Source: Gemmatimonadota bacterium (GTDB taxonomy: Bacteria > Gemmatimonadota > Gemmatimonadetes > Longimicrobiales > Gaopeijiaceae). Taken from it: a DNA stretch of 5,128 bases. The DNA lies in NCBI GenBank assembly GCA_002731735.1, contig PCCM01000086.1, positions 5,598-10,725 on the forward strand, in the 5' to 3' direction. Positions 1-5,128 of this stretch are shown here, piece by piece. Both the position numbers and the translations under genes were made by a program. How positions within the stretch are numbered: the stretch's first letter is position 1; each line of letters opens with the position of its first letter. The notes beneath the pieces were generated by a model, which was not told the DNA's origin, did no database searches, and was given only the letters and a program-made list of their open reading frames with translations.

Positions 1-16
1 CCTCGGGCACACCGGC

Positions 17-72
17 GCCAGGGTTCCGGGTCCCTTACAGAAAAAGAGGGCATTGGCCCAGGAACCCCTGGC
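17..72. repeat. Long imperfect inverted repeat in the gene-free left edge
   Basis: GCCAGGGTTCC at 17-27 pairs with GGAACCCCTGGC at 61-72 with one bulged C. The stem continues inward as GGG (28-30) with CCC (57-59), then CCCT (32-35) with AGGG (47-50). The terminal loop is 36-46. This makes an interrupted stem of about 18 pairs. The rest of 1-171 holds no ORF that looks coding, only a 6-bp repeat TGCTTG/CAAGCA (104-109/120-125) and a purine-rich stretch (136-154). The structure could be a terminator or attenuator, or part of an RNA cut off by the window edge. It does not fold as a tRNA. Confidence 0.45.
39..72 (-). terminator. Candidate intrinsic terminator downstream of the DUF5679 gene
   Basis: Read on the minus strand, GGGC-CAAT-GCCC forms a short hairpin (59 to 48), followed at once by TCTTTTTCT (47 to 39). 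A second small hairpin, CCAGG-GGTT-CCTGG, lies just ahead of it (71 to 58, sharing two bases). The hairpin plus T-tract is the layout of a rho-independent terminator. It would end transcripts about 110 nt past the DUF5679 stop codon. The perfect stem is only 4 bp, so the call is tentative. The same bases also take part in a longer inverted repeat at 17-72. Confidence 0.35.
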
Positions 73-171
73 TCCAGAGGTAGACAATACCCCACGCTCT
101 AGATGCTTGCGAAACACCTCAAGCACTCGAACGCGTGAAACAAGAAGAAAAAGTAGACTATCCTGCTCTTC

Positions 172-315
172 TTACTTCGTGCTGAGAATCCGGTAAAGCC
201 CCGTCCCGCAGACCGGGCACTTTCCCTTCATGGCGGGGCGCCCGTTCTTCATGGTAATCCTCTCACCGTCCTGCATTTGCCGCTTCGACTTGCACTTCAC
301 GCAATACGCCTCCAT
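172..315 (-). CDS. DUF5679 family small four-cysteine protein
   Basis: A 47-residue protein starting MEAYCVKCKSKRQM and containing two CxxC pairs (C5-C8 and C33-C36). The segment MKNGRPAMKGKCPVCGTGLYRI between and after them matches the DUF5679 family as I know it. The four cysteines probably bind one zinc ion as a zinc ribbon. The family has no established function, and no signal or membrane segment is present, so it should be cytoplasmic. I start it at the ATG at 315, not the in-frame ATG at 357. The upper start adds 14 residues foreign to the family and has no ribosome site, whereas AGGAG lies 10 nt before the ATG at 315. Stop is TAA. It lies 136 bp downstream of the DinB-like gene on the same strand and probably has its own promoter in that AT-richer gap. 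Confidence 0.88.
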   Translation of the reverse strand: MEAYCVKCKSKRQMQDGERITMKNGRPAMKGKCPVCGTGLYRILSTK

Positions 316-325
316 AGCCCCTCTT

Positions 326-330
326 CTCCT
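326..330 (-). promoter_or_regulatory. Ribosome binding site that sets the DUF5679 start
   Basis: AGGAG on the minus strand, 10 nt before the ATG at 315, with a further GAGGGG run between. The alternative ATG at 357 has no such sequence, so this site decides the start. Confidence 0.6.
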
Positions 331-387
331 GTTTAAGACTCTGATCAATACACTCAAACACAGAAATACGACAGATACAAGACTTTT

Positions 388-409
388 CTCCCAGACCTAG
401 GATTGGGAG
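388..409. repeat. Small hairpin with CTCCCA/TGGGAG arms
   Basis: CTCCCA (388-393) pairs with TGGGAG (404-409) around a loop that contains the palindrome CCTAGG. It sits between the DinB-like gene and DUF5679. Neither strand has a T-tract directly after it (the run TTTT at 384-387 precedes it on the plus strand), so it is not a typical terminator. It may stabilise a transcript end or mean nothing. Confidence 0.3.
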
Positions 410-418
410 CGACGAAGA

Positions 419-437
419 TAGGGGCTGTTTTCCCCTA
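419..437 (-). terminator. Candidate terminator hairpin of the DinB-like gene
   Basis: On the minus strand TAGGGG-AAAACAG-CCCCTA makes a perfect 6-bp stem beginning about 15 nt after the TAG stop at 452-454. It is followed by TCTTCGT, which is only moderately T-rich. Position and stem fit a weak intrinsic terminator for the upstream gene. The poor T-tract keeps confidence low. Confidence 0.35.
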
Positions 438-451
438 CCAAGCGTCCTTTT

Positions 452-997
452 CTAGCGGCTCCAGGGCGGCACCACCTCGTTCGTACGCGCGTACGCAATG
501 AGCTGGCCGAGGTGCTCGTGCATGTCCCCCATCGAGATCACGATGTTGGCGGTGATCGTCATCGGGCGTCCGAAATAGTTCGAGTCGGCCATGCGCTCGG
601 TGTTGTCCATCCCACGAACGACGCCGATCAAATGATCGAAAGCCGAGTCCAACTCGCTGATGATCTCCGACCGCTGCAGCGCGCCGGCGCGCTGCAACTC
701 GGCTCCGAATCCTGATGCGGCCCCGGCGGGGGCCTCATGACCCCAGGCCGTCGGGAACACGTGACATTCGGCGATGATCAGGCCGAGCACGTCACGCACG
801 GAACGCACACCCTCCATGGGGCGCCAGTCGTACTGTGACTCGTTGAATGCTTGCGCCAGGCCGATGAACTTGTCCTTCATCGTCTCGATATCGGTGACTT
901 GGCTGTCTTGGAACGACGGCACCTGAGCGACCGCCGGCGAAGACAGGTAAAACATTGCCGCCATCACTGTCGAAACCAGAAATCTGTTCCTGACCAC
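452..997 (-). CDS. Exported DinB-like four-helix protein
   Basis: A 181-residue protein with a GTG start. Residues 1-24 are a Sec signal peptide: basic MVRNR, a hydrophobic core, then AVA before Q25, so the mature protein should be periplasmic or secreted. The rest resembles the DinB/DinB_2 fold (YfiT/DinB superfamily of metal-binding helical bundles). The segment DWRPMEGVRSVRDVLGLII at about 58-76 corresponds to the family's tryptophan and 's..evl.H' region, followed by H79. The C-terminal helix holds MHEHLGQLIAYAR (159-171) and ends in a VVPP tail typical of exported members. H79 and H162 fit metal ligands, but the usual histidine four residues before H162 is D158. Known relatives include thiol transferases and many proteins of unknown role, so no reaction is assigned. 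A perfect 22-bp palindrome lies at 675-696. The open frame extends upstream to 1291 into the oxidoreductase gene, but that part has no family character. The gene follows the oxidoreductase by 86 bp. Confidence 0.85.
   Translation of the reverse strand: MVRNRFLVSTVMAAMFYLSSPAVAQVPSFQDSQVTDIETMKDKFIGLAQAFNESQYDWRPMEGVRSVRDVLGLIIAECHVFPTAWGHEAPAGAASGFGAELQRAGALQRSEIISELDSAFDHLIGVVRGMDNTERMADSNYFGRPMTITANIVISMGDMHEHLGQLIAYARTNEVVPPWSR
675..696. repeat. Perfect 22-bp palindrome inside the DinB-like gene
   Basis: The half-site TGCAGCGCGCC (675-685) is followed directly by its exact reverse complement (686-696), with no spacer. It encodes the near-symmetric peptide LQRAGALQ, about residues 101-108 of the protein. 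This is between the two metal-binding regions, where DinB-fold proteins usually have a loop. Confidence 0.9.
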
Positions 998-1000
998 TGG

Positions 1001-1008
1001 CCACCTCC
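1001..1008 (-). promoter_or_regulatory. Ribosome binding site supporting the GTG start of the DinB-like gene
   Basis: GGAGGTGG on the minus strand, with the GGAGGT core ending 5 nt before the GTG at 997. It fits the start at which the signal peptide begins. The ATG that overlaps it (1010) is in another frame and opens only a 72-codon frame without family resemblance. Confidence 0.65.
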
Positions 1009-1083
1009 ATGTGGGGGAAAATCGTGAGGCGAGAATATCGCGCTCGGCGGTCGCTCTCACCAGTAGCCCCCGATCCGTCGTTA

Positions 1084-2160
1084 TCAGGAGTCTGTGGCGG
1101 GTTCGCTGATACAAACGACCGTGTTGCCGCGCCCCTGGTTGTTTTCGAACAGTTCGAAGGACTCGATGAAGTCCTCGAATGGGAAGATGCGGTCTACACG
1201 TGGTTCCACCGCACCAGTTGCCAGGAAGTTGATGATTTCGGCCACGTTCTCTTGGTGCCGCCCAGGATGGGCTCTTGCCCAGCGTGCCCAAATGCTACCG
1301 ATGACGGCGGCCTCTTTGATGAGCACCAGCCCCGGTCGAATCGGCTTCTGGCCGGCAGTGAATCCGACCAAACAGATCTTGCCCAGCGGTTTCACGGACG
1401 AGATGAGGGCAGCCTCGAAGAGATCCCCCTGGACCATGTCGATGACCAGGTCCGCACCTTCGGGATGGCCCAATTGAGCCGCGGCCTCCTTAGCGGCGCT
1501 CTTGAAAGCCTTGTAGCTGTCTCGGTCTCGCCCGTAGCAAAGAACGCGATCGGCACCGACTGCGGCCGGAAACTCCTGCTTCTCTGGTACGCTGACCCCC
1601 GCGATGACCTGTGCTCCCATGGCCTTCGCCAGCTCGACCGCGGCCATACCGACTCCACCTGAGGCCCCATCGACGAGCACGAGATCGCCCGGTCCGATTT
1701 CACCGATGACCTTCAGGGAGTGATAGGCGGCGAAGAAATTACGACCGATGTTTGCGCACTTCGACAGGGGAACATTGTCCGGGGCCTTAAAGACGGATCC
1801 AGCATCGACCCCTACGACCTCGGCCAATGCGCCCGGATTCACCTGCGCGATGACGCGGTCGCCATTGTGCAAGTCCGAGACCCCCGGGCCGACCTCGAGT
1901 ACCGTCCCGGTAAGGTCCATGCAGGGAACGTAGGGTAGAGGTGGTCTCTCCTGGTAGAGACCCTGTGCCTGAAGGGCGTCGGGGTACTGGACACCAGCGT
2001 AGTTCACGGACACGAGAACGTGCCCCTCTGCACACTCCGGCGCGGGAACCTCATCGAGCGACAGTACGTCGCTGAGCGGATCCGGGGTCGGTACCGGTCT
2101 TCCGTCGTCGCCGAGTCCGGCGTATCGGTGGCAGCGAACTGCCCTTATCAGATCGCCCAT
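1084..2160 (-). CDS. Zinc-independent NADPH:quinone oxidoreductase-like protein (MDR superfamily)
   Basis: A 358-residue cytoplasmic medium-chain dehydrogenase/reductase. The N-terminal GroES-like domain (about 1-125) has the quinone-reductase signature NYAGVQYPDALQAQGLY at 53-69. The Rossmann domain has the nucleotide-binding loop GASGGVG at 165-171, then GADLVIDMVQGDLF (235-248), GKICLVGFTAGQ (260-271) and the terminal GRGNTVVCI (343-351). The catalytic-zinc motif and the structural-zinc cysteine lobe of alcohol dehydrogenases are absent, so it belongs with the zinc-free quinone oxidoreductases. These reduce quinones or activated double bonds with NAD(P)H, and the true substrate is unknown. 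I start it at the ATG at 2160, which has AAGGTG 3 nt ahead and gives the usual short lead into RAVRCHRYAG. The in-frame ATG at 2190 adds ten residues, lacks a ribosome site and remains possible. Stop is TGA. It lies 234 bp after the secreted-protein gene and 86 bp before the DinB-like gene. Confidence 0.9.
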   Translation of the reverse strand: MGDLIRAVRCHRYAGLGDDGRPVPTPDPLSDVLSLDEVPAPECAEGHVLVSVNYAGVQYPDALQAQGLYQERPPLPYVPCMDLTGTVLEVGPGVSDLHNGDRVIAQVNPGALAEVVGVDAGSVFKAPDNVPLSKCANIGRNFFAAYHSLKVIGEIGPGDLVLVDGASGGVGMAAVELAKAMGAQVIAGVSVPEKQEFPAAVGADRVLCYGRDRDSYKAFKSAAKEAAAQLGHPEGADLVIDMVQGDLFEAALISSVKPLGKICLVGFTAGQKPIRPGLVLIKEAAVIGSIWARWARAHPGRHQENVAEIINFLATGAVEPRVDRIFPFEDFIESFELFENNQGRGNTVVCISEPATDS

Positions 2161-2309
2161 TGTCACCTTGTTGAGGTGGTTGAACGCCATTGCCGTGGCG
2201 GGGGAACATGCGCCGAGAACCTGTGCGGCGGCAAGCCTGGAATGCGACGTAGGTGAGCCTCGGGTTGGAACGCGGGCCGGGCAACTGTAGCGGATACGCT
2301 CGTAGGACG

Positions 2310-2330
2310 CCCGGCTGCCGACGAGCCGGG
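2310..2330. repeat. GC-rich hairpin between the secreted-protein and oxidoreductase genes
   Basis: CCCGGCT (2310-2316) and AGCCGGG (2324-2330) form a perfect 7-bp stem with a 7-nt loop. It lies about 65 nt past the stop codon of the 345-residue protein gene. No T-tract follows on either strand. It may help end or stabilise the minus-strand transcript as a factor-dependent terminator or 3'-end stem. The rest of the 2161-2394 gap shows no coding sequence and no promoter I can defend. Confidence 0.4.
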
Positions 2331-2348
2331 GGAGAGGCGCAAGCGCTA

Positions 2349-2387
2349 GTCGGTCGGTTTTCCTATTCCCTATTCTACCGGACCGAC
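2349..2387 (-). terminator. Candidate terminator-like hairpin after the 345-residue protein gene
   Basis: GTCGGTCGGT (2349-2358) pairs with ACCGGACCGAC (2377-2387) with one bulged G, giving a 10-bp stem around an 18-nt loop. It begins only 7 nt after the TGA stop at 2395-2397 when read on the minus strand. What follows is not T-rich, so a rho-independent mechanism is not well supported. Placement directly behind the gene is the main argument. Confidence 0.35.
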
Positions 2388-2394
2388 ATGCAGC

Positions 2395-3432
2395 TCAGCG
2401 GTTTTCGCTCTCCTGCGCTTCCTGGTAACGCGCGCCCTTCAAGACGTTCTCGAGCGAGTAGTTGCCCTCGGCACAGGCATACTCGTAGATCTGCTGGTCG
2501 AACGACTGCCACGGGATCTGGCCGCCCCACACCTCGGTGTAGGTTCGCGGGTCCTGAACCTCGAATTCGTAGAGGATGTTGTCCTCGTCGAGCCGCGTGA
2601 GCCGCTCGACGACCATCATGTCCTCGGAATTCAGGATCTTGTCGTTCATCTCGTTGAAACCCATACCCGGGTGGATGTTCGTGGTCTCGATGACGAGCGT
2701 GTTGCCCTCCCAGCGGCCCCACGAGTCGCCGAACCAGGGCCTCACGTGGGTCGGCAGTCGATTCGGCTCACCGAGCCGGACGATCCGTGTGTCGTGGATC
2801 ATCTCCCCGTGAATCACCACGTAGTCAGCCGTCTGAATGACACGAATGTTTTGGTTGTATCCCCCGGAAGGTGTCATCGGGGGCCCGAGCGTGGCCGTGG
2901 GGCTGGAGGCGTAGTAGACGATGCACCGATCGGCCAGCGGCCGCATCTCCGGATGGTCAAACTCGCCGAATTGGCTACGAAATCCATGGTACTCGTCCTT
3001 GCGCCGCTGGCCCTCGACCGTGAGGGGGGGGATCCGGCCGTTCGACGGGTAGGTGATGAGCGAAGTCCGGGGCTCGCCGTTGACGACGGCCACCCGCGCG
3101 CCTTGCTCGAACCAGACTTGGTTGTAGCTACCGACCCCACGACCTGCAGGTGGTGCACCACGGTTCGGGTCGCTCGGCGCGGAACCGCGCTCGACACGGT
3201 TCACGAATCCTTGCTCGCGCTGTGCGACCTCCTCGGGTGTGAAGACCGGCCCCCCGTTCCCCCGACGCTCGAACGGCGTCATCGTCGCGTTTCTCCACGT
3301 TCCCTCGAGGTCTGGATGACCATCGGGCGTACGCGGCATCACCCACTCTTGAGCTGCGACAGGGGAGAGAAGTCCTGCAGCCGCGGTCACGAGGCATAGC
3401 CCCAGAAGCGAAGTCGAATAACGCGTTCTCAT
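2395..3432 (-). CDS. Secreted protein of unknown function (TPDGHPDLEGTW type)
   Basis: A 345-residue protein with a clear Sec signal peptide: MRTRYS, a hydrophobic stretch at about 7-23, and likely cleavage after A27 ahead of QEW. The mature protein opens with PRTPDGHPDLEGTWRN (33-48), a motif I know from many secreted hypothetical proteins of Acidobacteriota and Gemmatimonadota. Further family-like segments are PLADRCIVYY (165-174), GGYNQNIRVIQTADYVVIH (190-208), RPWFGDSWGRWEGNTLVIETTN (231-252, the densest aromatic block), YTEVWGGQIPW (298-308) and YEYACAEGNYSLENVLKGAR (316-335). The mature form has two cysteines, C170 and C320, which could form a disulfide. No catalytic motif is recognisable and no function is assigned. 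The start is well supported: AGGAGG lies 7 nt before the ATG at 3432. The gene is divergent from the DUF6351 lipoprotein gene, 195 bp away, so the two may share control. Confidence 0.88.
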   Translation of the reverse strand: MRTRYSTSLLGLCLVTAAAGLLSPVAAQEWVMPRTPDGHPDLEGTWRNATMTPFERRGNGGPVFTPEEVAQREQGFVNRVERGSAPSDPNRGAPPAGRGVGSYNQVWFEQGARVAVVNGEPRTSLITYPSNGRIPPLTVEGQRRKDEYHGFRSQFGEFDHPEMRPLADRCIVYYASSPTATLGPPMTPSGGYNQNIRVIQTADYVVIHGEMIHDTRIVRLGEPNRLPTHVRPWFGDSWGRWEGNTLVIETTNIHPGMGFNEMNDKILNSEDMMVVERLTRLDEDNILYEFEVQDPRTYTEVWGGQIPWQSFDQQIYEYACAEGNYSLENVLKGARYQEAQESENR

Positions 3433-3627
3433 CTCCCGTCCTCCTAGCTGATGGGACTCCTGAACAGATGTTAGTACATCATAGCGCTTGGTGCGCGGTT
3501 TCGCTTGTGCGAGCGGCGACGTCCCTACTTCTGGAAGTCTTCGCTTTGGCCATCCTTCGGTGCGCGGGCGGGGCTCGTGAGTTAAGATGCGCGCCGAACC
3601 CTTTTTCCTGAGAGGAGCTCGACCGCG
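3433..3627. promoter_or_regulatory. Divergent promoter region between two exported-protein genes
   Basis: These 195 bp must hold the start signals for both flanking genes. For the minus-strand gene, TATGAT (3478-3483 on the complement) is a good -10 candidate, giving a leader of about 38 nt, but no convincing -35 stands before it. AGGAGG at 3440-3445 is its ribosome site. For the plus-strand gene, TAAGAT (3583-3588) is a possible -10, again without a clear -35, and AGGAG at 3613-3617 is 10 nt before the ATG. The promoter boxes are weak guesses, whereas the ribosome sites are clear. Confidence 0.45.
3467..3480. promoter_or_regulatory. Possible operator: short inverted repeat at the putative -10
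   Basis: GATGT-TAGT-ACATC is a symmetric 14-bp element with 5-bp arms. It overlaps the edge of the candidate -10 of the secreted-protein gene, where a repressor could act. The arms are short enough to arise by chance. Confidence 0.2.
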
Positions 3628-5128
3628 ATGAGAATCCGAGCCAATCCTGCTTCGCCGACGGCCCTGTTGACGATGGCGGCTTTCGGGGTTCTGGGTGCCT
3701 GTTCGCCTGAAGGGGATCCGGGTGCCAACGCCGAAGCGTCGGAAGCACTCGGAAGCTCGGATCTGAGGATCGAAAGTGTGTCCACGAAACCGTACCTCGT
3801 CACCGGTGGCGACGTGCTTCTTCGGATCGAGGCAGGGGAGGACCTCGATCTCTCAGACGTCCGTGTGTCGGCGAACGGGACGGACGTGACCACACGGTTC
3901 AGCCTCGACGTACCGGGGGCCTCACAGGGGGCCTCGCTCATCGGGCTTGTCGACGGACTCGGCCTCGGAGACAACCAGATCGAGGCCCGGATCCCGGACT
4001 CGGATGCGATGGCGGCCCTCGAGCTCACGAACTACCCGATCACGGGTCCTATCATCTCCGGGCCCCACGAGACGCCCTACCTCTGCGGGACCGAACGATT
4101 CAGGACAGCGGGCGGTGAGACGCTCGGTGCCCCGCTCGACGAGAACTGCTCGGTCGAGACACGGGTCGAGTACGTGTATCTGTCTACGGAGGACGACGGG
4201 GGGTTCAAGGCGTACGGTGGTGCGATGCCGCCCGACATGGCTGAAGCGACGACCTTGGACGGCGAGGTCGTGCCGTTCATCGTCCGAGTCCAGACCGGGA
4301 CGGTCAACCGTGCGATCTATCAGAGCGCGATGCTCCACGACCCCGCGGATCCCACGCCGGACCCCTGGACCCGCAGCCGCGGTTGGAACGGAAAGCTCGT
4401 GTACACCCACGGTGGCGGGTGTCGGAACGGTTGGTTCCAGCAGGGGCGCTCCACTGGACAGGTACTCAACGTGGGGCTGCTCGAGATGGGATTCGCGGTC
4501 ACTTCCGCGTCTTTGAACGTGTTCGGAACCAACTGCAACGACCTTCTGGCCTCCGAGACCCACATCATGGTCAAAGAGCGCTTCGTCGAGAGCTACGGCC
4601 AGCCGACCTACGCGATCGCCACGGGGGGCTCGGGCGGTTCGTACCAGAGCCATCAGACGGCCGACAATTACCCCGGCGTGTTCGATGGCATCATCGTCTC
4701 GTCCAGTTTTCCGGATGTGACCTCGGCCACGATCTTCACCTTGGCCGACGCGCGCCTGCTCAGCTTCTACTTCACCGAGATGGCTCCACGCCAATTCAGC
4801 GAAGACGAGCAGCGCCTGGTTTCCGGCTTCGGCTCCTGGGGGAGCATCCCCAACCTGAGCCGTGGCGCGGCAAGGATCGACGCCACCTACTCGGAGACGG
4901 CGTCCCCTGAGGAGCAGGGCGCGGAGGTGGGCCGCCTCCCCGAGCTGGAAGCTCTCCGTTATAGCTCGTCGAACTCGGACGGGATCAGGGCCACTGTGTA
5001 CGACCATACCGTGAACGTCTACGGTATCGACCCCGCGACCGGTTTCGCGGCGCGTCCGTTGGACAATTACGGCGTGCAGTACGGCCTCGACATCCTGAAC
5101 AGCGGCCAGATCACGAAGGCCCAGTTCA
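3628..5128 (+). CDS. DUF6351 family lipoprotein, probable alpha/beta hydrolase (partial, 3' end beyond window)
   Basis: An open frame of 500 codons with no stop before the window ends. AGGAG lies 10 nt before the ATG. Residues 1-24 are a lipoprotein signal peptide with lipobox LGAC, so C25 should be lipidated. Serine at +2 favours the outer membrane in Gram-negatives. The region DLRIESVSTKPYLVTGGDVLL (about 46-66) starts an N-terminal beta-rich domain. NYPITGPIISGPHETPYLC (135-153), GWNGKLVYTHGGGC (252-265), SASLNVFGTNCNDLL (293-307), the elbow ATGGSGGSYQSH (331-342) and NYPGVFDGI (347-355) follow, matching the order I know for DUF6351, which resembles tannase/feruloyl-esterase hydrolases. 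G333-G334-S335-G336-G337 fits GxSxG, making S335 the likely nucleophile. The acid and histidine of the triad probably lie later and cannot be fully checked. Substrate is unknown, and an ester of plant or algal matter is a guess. Family members are usually longer, so perhaps 150-250 residues are missing. C174 and C265 may serve in disulfides. Confidence 0.88.
   Translation, partial: MRIRANPASPTALLTMAAFGVLGACSPEGDPGANAEASEALGSSDLRIESVSTKPYLVTGGDVLLRIEAGEDLDLSDVRVSANGTDVTTRFSLDVPGASQGASLIGLVDGLGLGDNQIEARIPDSDAMAALELTNYPITGPIISGPHETPYLCGTERFRTAGGETLGAPLDENCSVETRVEYVYLSTEDDGGFKAYGGAMPPDMAEATTLDGEVVPFIVRVQTGTVNRAIYQSAMLHDPADPTPDPWTRSRGWNGKLVYTHGGGCRNGWFQQGRSTGQVLNVGLLEMGFAVTSASLNVFGTNCNDLLASETHIMVKERFVESYGQPTYAIATGGSGGSYQSHQTADNYPGVFDGIIVSSSFPDVTSATIFTLADARLLSFYFTEMAPRQFSEDEQRLVSGFGSWGSIPNLSRGAARIDATYSETASPEEQGAEVGRLPELEALRYSSSNSDGIRATVYDHTVNVYGIDPATGFAARPLDNYGVQYGLDILNSGQITKAQF

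Noticed and set aside
17..100. A possible tRNA, suggested by GGGTTCC-like stretches that recall a T-arm
   Set aside because: On neither strand do acceptor, D and anticodon arms form with correct spacing. The GGTTCC stretches are explained by the inverted repeat.
142..173. A 7-bp inverted repeat AAGAAGA/TCTTCTT as a terminator of the DUF5679 gene
   Set aside because: The stem is A/T-heavy with an 18-nt loop and overlaps the stop codon. It looks like a purine-rich and pyrimidine-rich coincidence, and the hairpin at 39-59 is the better candidate.
482..495. A perfect 14-bp palindrome (CGTACGC and its complement) at the end of the DinB-like gene
   Set aside because: A 14-bp perfect palindrome is expected by chance about once in a few windows of this size, and it lies in coding sequence with no other sign of function.
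998..1291. An N-terminal extension of the DinB-like frame up to the ATG at 1291
   Set aside because: It overlaps the 3' end of the oxidoreductase gene, its 98 extra residues lack family character, and a signal peptide with its own ribosome site begins at the GTG at 997.
1009..1662. A 217-codon plus-strand frame opposite the oxidoreductase gene
   Set aside because: The minus strand here encodes a well-recognised MDR protein. The plus frame has no ribosome site and no recognisable motif. The same holds for the plus-strand frame at 2671-3399 opposite the secreted-protein gene.
3922..5007. A 361-codon open frame on the minus strand opposite the DUF6351 gene
   Set aside because: It is antisense to a plus-strand frame with a clear lipobox, ribosome site and family motifs. 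Its translation is rich in R, G, V and E with no domain pattern, as expected for the shadow of a GC-rich gene. A 148-codon antisense frame at 3582-4028 was rejected for the same reason.
1..5128. A CRISPR array, insertion sequence, toxin-antitoxin or other defence system
   Set aside because: There are no regularly spaced repeats, no transposase-like or nuclease-like proteins and no paired small overlapping genes. All credible genes are metabolic, exported or small cytoplasmic proteins.

Overview
The window is GC-rich bacterial DNA with mostly G or C at third codon positions. It holds four complete genes on the minus strand and the first 500 codons of a fifth gene on the plus strand that runs off the right edge. 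The mix suggests a Gram-negative bacterium of the Gemmatimonadota/Acidobacteriota type, probably environmental: an exported DinB-like protein, a secreted 'TPDGHPDLEGTW' protein, a DUF6351 lipoprotein with an LGAC lipobox, and a DUF5679 mini-protein. That placement is inferred from family distribution. There is no rRNA or other marker gene to fix it.

Layout, left to right. 1-171 has no gene and carries nested inverted repeats, including a terminator-like hairpin for minus-strand transcripts. 172-315 (-) is a 47-residue four-cysteine DUF5679 protein. 316-451 holds its 5' region and a hairpin behind the next gene. 452-997 (-) is an exported DinB-fold protein starting at GTG. 1084-2160 (-) is a zinc-free medium-chain quinone oxidoreductase. 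2161-2394 is a gene-free gap with two strong hairpins. 2395-3432 (-) is a secreted protein of unknown function with a clear signal peptide. 3433-3627 is a divergent promoter region. 3628 to the right edge (+) is a DUF6351 lipoprotein of probable alpha/beta-hydrolase fold, truncated by the window.

How the genes might work together is uncertain. Three of the five products are exported: the DinB-like protein, the 345-residue protein and the lipoprotein. The last two are transcribed divergently from one short intergenic region. A tannase/feruloyl-esterase-like surface hydrolase near a quinone oxidoreductase is compatible with breakdown of aromatic esters or similar organic matter, but nothing in the window proves a shared pathway. 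The gaps of 86 to 234 bp make one tight operon unlikely.

I found no CRISPR array, tRNA, rRNA, insertion sequence or defence system. The points most worth a second look are the loss of the expected cysteines around the putative nucleophile of the DUF6351 protein, a perfect 22-bp palindrome inside the DinB-like gene, the altered metal site of that protein, and the hairpin-rich left edge.
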